Of a stretch of DNA of 64,000 nucleotides, positions 1 through 11,700 are shown piece after piece (within the stretch, counting starts at the first letter, position 1; every line of letters begins with the position of its first letter). Source of the stretch: Asterias amurensis (lineage: Eukaryota; Echinodermata; Asteroidea; Forcipulatida; Asteriidae); NCBI RefSeq assembly GCF_032118995.1, contig NC_092660.1, positions 4,417,501 through 4,481,500 of the forward strand, in the 5' to 3' direction. The notes under the pieces are model-generated. The model did no database searches, was not told the origin of the DNA, and saw only the letters and a list, made by a program, of their open reading frames with translations. The position numbers and the translations under genes are program-made.

Positions 1-286
1 CGAGAAACGGCTCCCTCTGAAGTGCCATAGTTTTTGAGAAAGAAGTAATTTTCCACGAATTTGATTTCAAGACCTCAAGTTTAGAACTTGAGGTCTCGAA
101 ATCAACCATCTAAACGCACACAACTTCGTGTGACAAGGGTGTTTTTTTCTTTCATTATTATCTCGCAAGTTCGGTGACCGATTGAGCTCAAATTTTCAGA
201 GTTTGTTATTTTTTGCATAATGTTGAGATACACCAAACTGTGAAGGCTAGTCTTTGACAATTACCAATAGTGTCCGCTGCCTTTAA
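1..286 (-). mobile_element. MITE family A, copy 1 (cut by window start)
   Basis: Right end AATTACCAATAGTGTCC..CTTTAA and the central foldback (GACCTCAAGTT..AACTTGAGGTC) match the other family-A copies. Confidence 0.85.
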
Positions 287-299
287 CATAACACTTATA

Positions 300-606
300 C
301 ACGGTATAATGGTTACGATAGAAGAAAACATCCCATGAATTATTTCTGTCTAAAATGTTGTTTGATGGGAAACGGATAAAAACTAATTTCCAGTTTGAAG
401 TTTATCGCTCAGTGAGCGTTTTCATTTTGTTCGGCTTTTAAATCGATGCCATGCAAAATTTGTAATCGTTTTTTTTTTTCCTCTATTGCTTTGTGACCAA
501 GATGGTCGATCGATCTCAAAATTCTACAGGTTTGTCAGTTAATGTATATGGTGGATTACAGCAGCTGTTTTGTCAGCAAGAGCCAATTTTGTAATGTTCC
601 TTTAAC
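300..606 (+). mobile_element. MITE family F, 5'-truncated copy
   Basis: Matches the full copy at 14361-14747 (ACACGGT..ATTTCTGTCT..CGCTCAGTGAGCG..GTAATGTTC..TTTAA); its left end is missing, adjoining MITE A copy 1. Confidence 0.75.
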
Positions 607-1762
607 TTTGGGAAGGTCACATTTTGAGCGGTGTCGGGATGAGATTCTGGTCGGGCTAAGAGGAGCGATACCCCGGGGCACCGTTTCTCTAGTCACTCGC
701 TAAACCAATCATTACCGGGCGATGGTGATGTGTAGCGATGTAGCGTTTACGACGGAACATCAAAGGGACACGGAAACCGAGACAATTTTCAGTTTGGATA
801 AAGAAGCTTAAATCGGCGTTCTATGGTAGCGGCTTTAAGAAGCAACGGTAATTTAATTGAATTAAATCTATAAAGTCAAAGAAATTTTCAGATAATTTTG
901 AAACGAGCCACCGTGAATTAGAAGAGGCAAGATAGATTGAATTTAACGGTGAATTGAGACCTATTCAAAAATGAGATTAGATTATTAAATACAAAATAAT
1001 TAAATAAAATTGGTGGAATATCATAACGATGTAGATGAAGTTATAGACTTTTTTTCAGTCGAGATTTAAAAACATCATCAAAGACGTTTGTCAACTTCAA
1101 GATTTCAACATTTCCTGACTGTCATAAAAAAAACTAATTGCACTCCACACTTGCGTGTAGCGATTAATAAATGTTTTAAATCATGGTGCAGCCATCTTGA
1201 ATTTCTCCCATAGATATCAATGTTACCAAACCGAGGCTGGAAGAACAAAGTAGTCTGGTTCCTATTTGTAAAATGATTACCAGCATGCATTATTGTTCTT
1301 CGATACCAGGAACAAGACCAAAATGGAGGCAGCATGATAAGGCTCTATAGACCTTTTTTTTGTTGATAAACAAACCGCCTTGGTTGGCCGAATGTCAGTA
1401 AAACACTAAATCGTAACAACAGATGTTTTGACAAAATTCAACATTTTCTGCAAACTTCCAATTAAATAAAATACCTCTCATAATTAGTTGTTTTGTTTTA
1501 AACATATTCAACAAATTTGGTTACATTGTTACCAAAAAATGAATGTGATATTTTCTTGATTTGCATTTTCCATGGTTTTACAATTTTGGGTTGGCAAAAA
1601 CTCGGCTGTGACATTAAAAGGGAAAGGTCTATTGAGCAAGTTCGATGGTGTACAAGGGTTTAGATTTACCCGAGGAAAATCTCACACGGTTGAAATGATG
1701 GTGGCATCACAAGTCTGAAAAATGTATTTTGTTTGACAGGTTAGAATCCTCCAGAGATAAAT

Positions 1763-2147
1763 TACAGACACTGGACACTTTGTGTAATTGTCAAAATCCA
1801 GTCTTCTCACTTGGTGTATCTCAACATATGCATGAAATAACAAATCTGTGAAAATTTGAGCTCAATCGGTCATCGAACCTGCGAGATAATAATGAAAGAA
1901 AAATAACCCTTGTCACACGAAGTTGTGTGTGTTTAGATGGTTGATTTCGAGACCTCAAGTTCTAAACTTGAGGTCTCGAAATCAAATTCGTTGAAAATTA
2001 CTTCTTACTCGAAAACTACGTCACTTCAGAGGGAGCCGTTTCTCACAATGTTTTATACCATCAATCTCTCCCCATTACTCATTACCATGTAAAGTTTTAT
2101 GCTAATAATTATTTTGAGTAATTTCCAATAGTGTCCACTGCCTTTAA
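1763..2147 (+). mobile_element. MITE family A, copy 2
   Basis: Starts ACACTGGACACTTTGTG, carries the gagacctcaag foldback centre, ends TGTCCACTGCCTTTAA. Confidence 0.88.
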
Positions 2148-4166
2148 ATGATTTCTGTATCCCTCCTTAACCCTACCCATCAGGTCAACAAGATGTGATT
2201 TATCTCTGATGTAGGGGTGGGTACTTGGCAATGCTTCAGCGTTATGGAGTGTGATACAGGAGCTATACAGCACCACTCAAGCCAACCATAGATTGATTTT
2301 ACACAGTGTTGAAGATTTGTTTGAGGGGGGGGGGCGTGGCTATGAGTGATGGGGGCAGCCATTACGACCTCCCATGACTGTAACATTACACCCTCGCTAA
2401 AAAAAAAATAGGCATACAAAATCGCTAAGCACGGACAAATCTTGCCTAACAGAAACTGGTTTCCAGCCAAAATTCCATAAAGTTTACATTGTTGCAACTG
2501 GTGCCCACTTGTTTTAGCTTTTTGGCTTTAAAGTTTATGAAATTGGGCCCTGACCAGAACCACCACCTTTGGCAAAAGGGGACTTTTGGGACACTCTGGG
2601 TAGCACCACCAGCCTTTTTTCATTGTTGGACACATGCTAAAAACTTGTTGTTACCTTACCTGGTGGTAGGTCTGCTGCCACCTAGCGTTCCTAAGTATCC
2701 CTTCTCCTGAAGACGATCAGAGCATGCTGATCAAAATGTTGTGTTGTTCGAACCAAAGGTTCTTTTCAGATCCAACACAAATCAAAAGAGAAATTCACAT
2801 GGTGTTACTGCAAATATAGTTTAAGTCACCTAGAAATAGAATTGTTTTTTTTCTTCTTCAAACATTAGAGTATATGTTTTTATGAACAATAACATAATTT
2901 TTTGAGTAATTGTTTGTAACGATTTATATGTTTAAAAAATAGATAAAGTTGTTTGGGGGTGTGACTCTGCCTATCCCTTTCATGATGTCAATCGAGGCAG
3001 ACTTTGCCTCGATCTAACATCAAACACACGTACATGCAAGTCCTAGTCGTGAGTTTGTACGTTTCAAAAAAAGTTTTTTCCTGCATTTTCCCGCCAATGT
3101 TGACCAGGTAAGTTGCTGTTGGATGAAGCAAAACAACTAAAGATGGGGTCAGTTTGCAAAGTGGACCGGTCCGACGTCTTTTCCAGCGCTGTGCAGCAAA
3201 CGCTTCAAACCGTCCTACTTGGAGAATCCAAAATATCGCGCCTCGATTGACGTCACAAACAGCGCCCTCTCAGGTCGGGCCTACTTTTAAATTTGTAAAT
3301 AAAAAAGAAAACTATTTTTTTTTTTTTAAACCTTAGTGAACTGTTTGTTCATATTCCACTCACCAAGACACGTATTTAAGTGACAAAAGCTTAATTTTGA
3401 CAAAATACCACATTCAGGTGACTTTAAGTATGGCATTGATAAGACCAATTTTTACAAATTTTTATGGATATATATAAATGTTGTTGCTTTTTTCTTTTTA
3501 AATTTTCCATGTGTATTTTGTATATGTGTTTGCCATTGTGTAATATTAAATTTTTTAACTTTTGTTGTGTTTTTATTTCTTCACTGTATTCTATTAAATA
3601 TTTTGTGTAGGATTTCAAATTTGGGGCGCAATATAGATGCCGAATAATAATAATTAGACCGTACTATTGATACAATTTTGATGTGATATTTTATTATCAG
3701 TTTGGAATTTTAATGTGGATGATTTATTTTTTAGTGACCAGATGGTCATATGGCAGACAAATATGACTTTTCAGTATTAGTAATAATTGTTATTAATCTT
3801 ATTTATACAAAACTAGAAAATGCAATCACGCAAAATGGCTCATTAAAAAAATTCATCTCAGGCTAACAGTAAAACTATAATTGTACCACAACATTCTGAA
3901 CAATATGAATTATTGTTAAGATTTTGAATACTGAAATATTAAATACATAATTTCAAGATTTGTCGCATGATAGTTACAACAAGCAAAGCATACTTTGATA
4001 CGCATGCTGCTTTCAACCTCTGAAGAACATTATCAAAGTACAAATGTTGAACTGAATACATAAATATTGCTAAAGTTTCTCAATAAGCCTTGTGCAAGTT
4101 AGAGCTAAATAACTCTGGTAAAAAGACTAGTCACCAGTGTCACTGCTTACATTTGAATTCTTTAGA

Positions 4167-4379
4167 CTATAGACGATGTGACCACTGATGTCACTCGAAA
4201 ACCATAACATAAATCACGCGCAGACCGCCAGGCAAAAACCTTGTGTTTTGGCAGCCAGCTAGAAAGTGTATGCAATCTTACCATGACTAAGCGTCTTTTT
4301 AACCGGCGCAACATGACGTATACAGTGTTTTGTCAACAGAGGGCGGTTTGAATGTAAACATAGGTCACATCATCTATGG
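4167..4379. mobile_element. Inverted-repeat element K, copy 1
   Basis: Ends CTATAGACGATGTGACC and GGTCACATCATCTATGG are inverted repeats. A second copy of the same ~213 bp lies at 57475-57679. Confidence 0.8.
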
Positions 4380-4574
4380 AGGCAGTTGCTATATCAAATG
4401 GTTCTGGGGAAGCTTTTGTATAGCAACCTTCAGATGAGCAAACCCTTGAACCCCTGTGGTACAAATTCATTCAGAATTAAGCATGGGTGTTTACCGTATC
4501 TTACCTCACTACCAAAAAGCTTGTCCCGAATCATATGACATAGCAACTGTCTCCATAGTCTGAGGAACTCAAAC

Positions 4575-4960
4575 TTAAAGACAGTGGACACTATTGATAA
4601 TTGTCAAAGACTAGTCTTCTCACTTGGTGTTACTCAACATATGCATGAAATAACAAACCTGTGAAAATTTGAGCTCAATTGGTCGTCGAAGTTGCGAGAT
4701 AATAATGAAAGAAAAAACACTCTTGTCACACAAAGTTGTCTGCGTTTAGATGGTTGATTTCGAGACCTCAAGTTCTAAACTCGAGGTCTCGAAATCAAAT
4801 TCTAGGAAAATTACTTCTTTCTCGAAAACTACGTCACTTCAGAGGGAGCCGTTTCTCACAATGTTTTATACTATCAACCTCTCCCCATTACTCATTACCA
4901 AGTGAGGTTTTATGCTGATAATTATTTCGAGTAATTACCAATAGTGTCCACTGCCTTTAA
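4575..4960 (+). mobile_element. MITE family A, copy 3
   Basis: Full-length: TTAAAGACAGTGGACAC at the left, TGTCCACTGCCTTTAA at the right, foldback centre present. Confidence 0.93.
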
Positions 4961-5655
4961 GCAGCAACTTGTGATCAAGCACGTCTTTATACCGGCAATA
5001 ATAAAATCTAAGATGCAAATGGCCCATTAATGAAGACTCCTAAATCGATGCAGCTAAAGTCAATAAATACAGCTATTGGTTTTGATAGTAAACAAAAAAA
5101 CATGCCATAAAGCCTACAGAGCATAATAACCCTGTTGACATCCAGGGTGTAGTTAAGGCACAGAGTGCAAAACACATACAAAAATAAATATCTATCGACA
5201 AATACTGGGGCAAAGATAAACTGTACTAATGCTATGACAACTCCCGTACGGTAAGAATGCTAAAACAGGCCTGTATGCTTCGGTTTTTGTGGAAAGGGCA
5301 ACTTAGGGTACCAAAGCATTACCTCCTTTGTAAAGGGCACCCTATGAGAACATTGTAAATTTATACTGGAACATTTCAAGGGCACCAAGGCAATGACGAG
5401 GGGGGCATGGAGGCAATAAGCCATTTTTAGATTACACTTTTAGGTTTGGGTAAATTTGTTTGTATACACCCAAACCAAACAGTGCGCTCCTAAAGCGGCC
5501 ACCATACCTCAAAAAGGCTTATCGCCTTTGTCGCCTCTGTGAAGTATCAAGTCTGCTAATACCTCCCCCCCCCCCTCCGCCGTCGCAACTCCCCTCTCAC
5601 CTGCTCACCATCTTCCCTGGATCATCTTCAGCTGTTGTATTTTGACGCTGCCGTC

Positions 5656-5783
5656 TTATTCTATTGCCGTCTTGTTCAGCAGTTGGTAAGCCTCGGCTAA
5701 GGAGCCAGCCGCTTCCGTGCCAGTTGACTGCGCTGGAAGGACGTCAATCTCAAATTCAACATGGCTGCCTTCACTACCCTCGC
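5656..5783 (-). CDS. WLS: WLS coding exon 12 (C-terminus and stop)
   Basis: After a TAG acceptor the frame reads EGSEGSHVEFEIDVLPAQST, then AEAYQLLNKTAIE and TAA at 5658-5656. The phase joins exon 11 exactly (AAT G | GC). The cytoplasmic tail is divergent, as expected for this family. Confidence 0.85.
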
Positions 5784-8700
5784 CTAATAGAAAAAATTTG
5801 CAATTTATGCTTATGTTTTATTTTTTATTTTTAATAACGCCTAACATCACAAGGCCAAATGGCCATTTCAAGGTGAGGGATTCACTTAAAGGAAAGTTAC
5901 AGAATTGGTAAGAAGAAAAAAATGTGACGATCACAGATTTACATAAAACTTACACGGTCTAAAGATGATGGTAGAAAACATCCCTTGAAATATTTCTGTC
6001 TGAAATGTCACATTTGATGAGAAATACATGAATCTAATTTCCAGTTTAAAATTCCTCAATAAACGATGTTAAAAGTTTAGCTTTATTGGGGGGGGGGGGG
6101 GGGAGGAAAGCTTGGGGAAGGGGTGAATGTCAAACTCACCATTACTTGTGGATGGCTTCATCTTATGCGATGGAGCATACAGCACCATTACAGCCAGCAC
6201 GTAGATATTCCACATTCCGTACACACCAGTGTAGAAGGCACTGGTGTACTGGACGTCAGGCTGGCCCTCTCCCGCCTTAGCTTGTCCCTCCAGGACCTGA
6301 GACATGATGAAGAAAACCACGGTGAAGATTGCCGTGATGACCGTGAAGACCATGAAGAAACGGAAGCGGTAGATCAGGCCCTGGAAACAACAACATTTAG
6401 AGAAACTTTTTCAAGCAGCATTTGGCAGCACCAAATATAATAATAATATCAAATTCTTATATAGCACACGTATCTACCAAACAAGATACTCAAGGCGCTG
6501 AGTAAATACAAACTTCCAGAAAGATAGGTTATTGAAGTGATGAATTATGAGACCTAATTATTTAGCACCTCATATATTAAAGGGTTTACAAGGTGCTACG
6601 GCGCATTCAGCAGCCACAGCCAGAAACACCGGGGCGAATCCCTCTTTGCAATAAGTGCACTGGGTTCTTTTACATGCGTTACACAACACATGGGACCAAC
6701 AGTTTTAGGTCCCATCCAAAGGACGAAGCACTGGTTAAGTGTCTTGCTTAAGGACACGAGTGTCACAGCTGGGGATTTGAACCCACACTCTGCTGATCAG
6801 AAACACCAGAGTTTGAATTCGGTGCTCTCAACCGCACGGCCACGACACTTCCATATTGCAGGGCAAAAGTTGCGAGTCCTGGGCAGGCCCGCCCAGCACC
6901 ACCCACCATGGCTACAACACTGCTTGGGAGCTAGGTATAGAACCCTGGGCCGTTGTGGTGCTCCAAAGGCTTTTTTAATACATCAACCAGGTACCCATTT
7001 ATACCCCTGGGTGATAAGAAGCAATAGACCGATCCAGTAGGCTCCGCCCACGACGCACGTGTGAGCAAGAACACGTGGGGCTATCCAATACCTTTCTGCA
7101 CAACTCTGCCGCGCGCGCCAAGCATACGCGCACGCTTGTCGGGCCATAGTGTCGGACCTTCGTTGCGTTGTGATTGGTCAATACGCAATGGGGCGGAGCT
7201 TAATGGATCGGTCTATTGTAGTCAAGTTTCTTGCTCAAGGACAAAAGGGAACTGACTAGGACTCGAACCCAGTGTTAACCCACACACTTACGACTTAACC
7301 AATAGACATAACAAAATAGTTTTCATGTCTTCTTTGTAGGAAAATACATCAAAATTTCCTTGCTTTCGTGTATATTAATGAACATGCAGTCATTTAAGAA
7401 GTTACTATTAAAAAGAGTAACAAATAAAAAAGGTGGTTGTAGGAGCGCCCTCTGTTGTCATATCCATCATAACCTTCAATAATTATTGCTCACAAAAACA
7501 AAAAAAAGCTGAAGGAAACAGCCCCCTCTGTTGACAAACATACCTCATAGTGAAGCCGTCTTGACTTGGCCATGTGGGGCAGTGTGGCTCGTCTCATGCT
7601 GATATTCTTGAAGACTTGATACACCATGAACATGAGGAAGATGGAGTAGGCACAGAGGCAGATTCCAGCCAGGATGATGAAGGCCATCTAGAATAAGATG
7701 CTAAGGAATCTTAAACAAAGAGGATGTCTCCTGACGATGACTAGAACAAGCTAGTCAAAACGTTGAGACCAATTAAGAACTCACTCCGCGGTAGTGTAGT
7801 TAATAAGGGAATCAATGTGTGGTGAAGAGGTTTTCAAATAGTGGTTACAACCCAACGAGGCCTGGTACTTGATAATGTTACCAAGACAAAGTTGAGGTAA
7901 ATTATCAAGAACCAGGCCTGTTTACAATCTCAAAGGACCCTGGTGAAAGTCTGATGTATTTAAAACAATCTCAAAGAACCCTGGTGAAAAGCCTGCTATG
8001 TATTGACAAGGATACAGCTAAATTCTGGCCTTTCTCTGTGTTCCACATGGAGAAGAACGGATTGGCGAGCTGCACACCCCTGTAAAACAAATAACAAAAT
8101 ACAAGTTTGCAATGCAAGAATTCAAGGGAATTGCTGTGTGTTGAAGAGGTTTTCAACTATCAAGAACCAGGCCTCGGTGGGTTTAAACCATTAGTTGAAA
8201 ACCGATTCAACACACTTTGATTCCCATTCACAAATACATTTTCACTCAAAAACATCAACACTTTTTGGTCAAAAAGTAAAATAAATGCAAAAATTATAAT
8301 TGTTCAATGATTTCTTTCAACACAACACCCCCTCCAGCTATGAAATGGTAAGGCCCTCGGGTAAACATCTCCTTATAAGGAGATTGCTGTGCACGTCGCG
8401 CGTATTGCGTGATGTGGCACAACTGTTTCAGCCGTTGCTCTAGACCAATAGGAATGAAAAAACTGTCTTATAAGCACAGGTGCAAGCTTGCATGTCACGC
8501 CCATTTTTCAACACTTTTTACTAGTGTTAAATCATCCGTTCAAACACCCCCAGTTGATGCCCTCCAAACCATCAGAATGGATAAACTGTCTTAGGTGTTT
8601 ATGAATAGGAAACAATGTCACTTTTAATACTATTTGGTGTGGCCTTGACTCCACAAAACTAAGTGGATTCAAGGGACTTTATGCTTAACAAAAATAGGAC

Positions 8701-11700
8701 TTTACAGAGTCCTGGGGACAAATTTCATTAAGCTGCTTTAGCACAGCAACATTCTGCTTACCGGATTAAAGTTACCAGCCAAAACAACAAGTGACATGTA
8801 CCATTTTTGACTGGTATCCTGCAAATGTTTACTGAGCAGAACAAAATTGGCCGCTGCCCAAACCAAAACGTCAGCCTGGACCTAAGATTCATCTCCAAGT
8901 GCAATGTCAGTATTGCCATGGTGATTTGTATTGTGACATCCCACTTTGCTTAGCAACTTAAGATTGATACACTTCTAAAGACCAATCTAGCTGTTTGTGA
9001 AATCGAAACCCTGGTTACGATTCCCTAATCAACACTTCTCCATTATTGCCACTGTATCTTGCTGATTAGACTGGGATATAGGTTTGGCATCCTTGGCTCA
9101 ATGTAAAAGAATGGTTTGTTTGGAAGTGGTGTAGTAAATCCATCAAACTCAAGAAAACAAGGATTGCCTAGACTCTTAAAGACACTGGACACTATTGGTC
9201 CTTGGAAAAAAAGAAAAGAAAATGTAATCGATACAAAGCTCGACCAACATGCACATACACATGGAGTTGGCTTTATTACATTAGTCAGGCTATTTAATCA
9301 CACTTTATATGGTTTTTCCAAGGGCAAACAAAATTGGAAACCAGATTAAAATAGGAAGAATATTGTGCCTGATTTTTATTGGAGGCTAAAGGTTATAGAG
9401 ACATTCCAAGCTCAACAAAAACATTCATTGCGCTGGCTGATTTATCAGAGCTGCAAACATTTGCATCTTGCAATTTGTACAATAATCAGGGAGACATTGA
9501 GAATTGTACTCCACATAATAAGGAAAAGGTTTAAATAATCAGGGAAATTTCATTTCATTTCATTTATTAGAACTGGTCGTGAAGCCAAGGATTTGCAGAC
9601 AACTTAATTACTATACAAAGCCAAGAACCCCATGGAGAGAAGACAAAGAAGACATTTTCCAATTTGATTTATTTTCAGGGAACTTTCTGCAGAATCAGGG
9701 AGAGTTGCCAACTCTGTTCTGAACATGGCAAGATTGGTGCTTATTTAAAGGGAAGCAGCAGACGATTTTACAAAACGCCAGGATTAATCCTATCTCGAGT
9801 TGGGACCTTGTCCTAACGTAGGATGCATTTAATGCGTCCTAACATCTATGGATACGAAACTTAACTCGTTATAAGTCCTATAAGAGTAATCCTAAGTTTG
9901 GTGAAATCGACGGCAAGGAGCTTTGGATTTAGTTGTTATCTTTTCCTCACCTCTCGCACATATCGAAGACGAAGAGTGAGAAAAAGGTGAAGACGATGGA
10001 GCAGACTTGTTGCCAGTAAACCCTGAGACGATTCCGCTGAGTCTGGTCCTATTAAAGGAAAGGTAAACGCTTAATAAGTTTTTGAACTCTTTAGTTCGGA
10101 TTATCTTTGTGAAAACGACCCCAGGTGTTTCTAATCAACAGAGTGGGGGTTCGAGTCCCGGTCGTGACACATCTGTCCTTGACGACCGAGACACTTAACC
10201 ACTCGTCCTTTAGATGGAATGTTAAGCCAATGGCCCTTGGTGTTGTGTAATGCAGAAAAAGAAACAAGATACGCTTGTCACTACGAGAAGAGGTTTGCCC
10301 CAATGTCTCTGGCAGTAGCTGCCAAGGGCGACGCAGCACCTTGTAAACACTTACAAGGTGTTACACAAATAGGTCTCATAATTCATAAACTTCAAAAACT
10401 TGTCTGGAAATAATTAATGATAAGTGCTTTGAGACGCACGTAGACAAAGTGCTAAATAAAAAAACTATTTACAATTATTACTATTAGAATAGCGTGTCAA
10501 GGCCAAGCGGTCGGATGTACTTAATTCCAAGTTCCGGTGGCAAAATCATCGGGGCGTGGCTTCAAATATCGCTCATGAAACTTGTGTCCTTGAGCAAGAC
10601 ACTTAACTATAATTGCTTCTATTCACCAACGGATAAATGGGCTGCTGTGACGGCAGGTATAGTCACTTGTGATTAATTAAGCGTGGTGCGCTACATACTC
10701 TGCAGCACAGGTTGTATACTCCCTAAGGAGATGAGGTGATTAGAGGAGTGAAATAACTGGCCCAATGGCCCAGTGATTAAGGGTAATTATGTTCAAGCAC
10801 CATGCGCCATGAGATCAACGCTTCAACGAGTATGAGCGCTACACAATGAAGTCATTGATATTGTTATTTGTAAGGCGAATTAATCATTTGTTCACCCAAA
10901 TCATTTGAAAAGAGCGTAATCTATACTTTAAGCATAGTCTATCATTCAATGCTGTTAAAATCATGGGTCAATACTTTTTCGAGATATAAACTTGTGAAAG
11001 TAGAAATACCAATAGATACAGGAGAAAGAAAATGCGAAAAAGGAGTTTAAAGTGGAAATGTTCATTGAACATATATTGGCACATTTTCTTTCGATGCTAG
11101 TTTTAACCTCTTTTTGATGCAATATTTGGGCATTTGAATTAACCCAAAAATAATTACCCCTACTTTGGCTTGTTTCTCCGTCATTATATTTCTGACGAAC
11201 AGCTTGATTGTATCACATCTGCATTACATGTATGCAAAATATTTGAACATAAAAAATATTTGAACAAATTTGGGGAGTTTTCTTACCATGAGATGTTCTC
11301 CAACGAAGATGATCCAGAAAGAGAAGAGCATCGCATAGAAGGCTCCTTGCTTTAAGTCGGCCAGTAAGACCATGAAGGGGATATTCAACCACAGCGTTAA
11401 CCACTCCATAGGGACTGAAAACAAAAAACACAAAAAATGTCACTCGCTCAGAAAGTTCTCCTTTCAAATGTTCGTCTCATTTCATGTCATTTCATTTATT
11501 TTGATTACAAAGCCAAGGACTCTCAGGAAAGAGAACTTAATCACTGTACTAGCCAGGAACCCAATGGAGAGAAGACAAGGAGGGAAGTTTCAATTTAAGA
11601 TGTGGGAGGAAAACTCCAGATAATTAGTCTAGGAAAAAACCAGTAAGTCTCAGGTTAACATGTTTGTTTTGCATCGGGATAAAGAATACACAGTGTAACT

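Larger units (their letters stand above)
1..5655. other. Downstream flank of WLS, no gene recognised
   Basis: No conserved protein was found on either strand. It holds MITE copies at 1-286, 1763-2147 and 4575-4960, a second MITE family at 300-606, an AGCA-rich foldback remnant near 2420-2552, a hammerhead-like repeat fragment near 2705, and a ~213-bp inverted-repeat element at 4167-4379. The stretches 610-1760 and 2820-4160 are AT-rich with nothing I recognise. Confidence 0.7.

Noticed and set aside
610-1760. Possible exon in the GC-richer stretch near 640-780
   Set aside because: No frame on either strand gives a recognisable protein or paired splice sites.
4736-4918. Recurrent 60-80-aa open reading frames of the type FRGSRFSQCF
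   Set aside because: They occur in nearly every family-A MITE because the same MITE region is open by chance; frames differ between copies and there is no start context.
5460-5645. 61-aa open reading frame with a proline run near the WLS stop
   Set aside because: The proline run comes from a C-rich tract; it lies in the WLS 3' region on the opposite strand with no homology.
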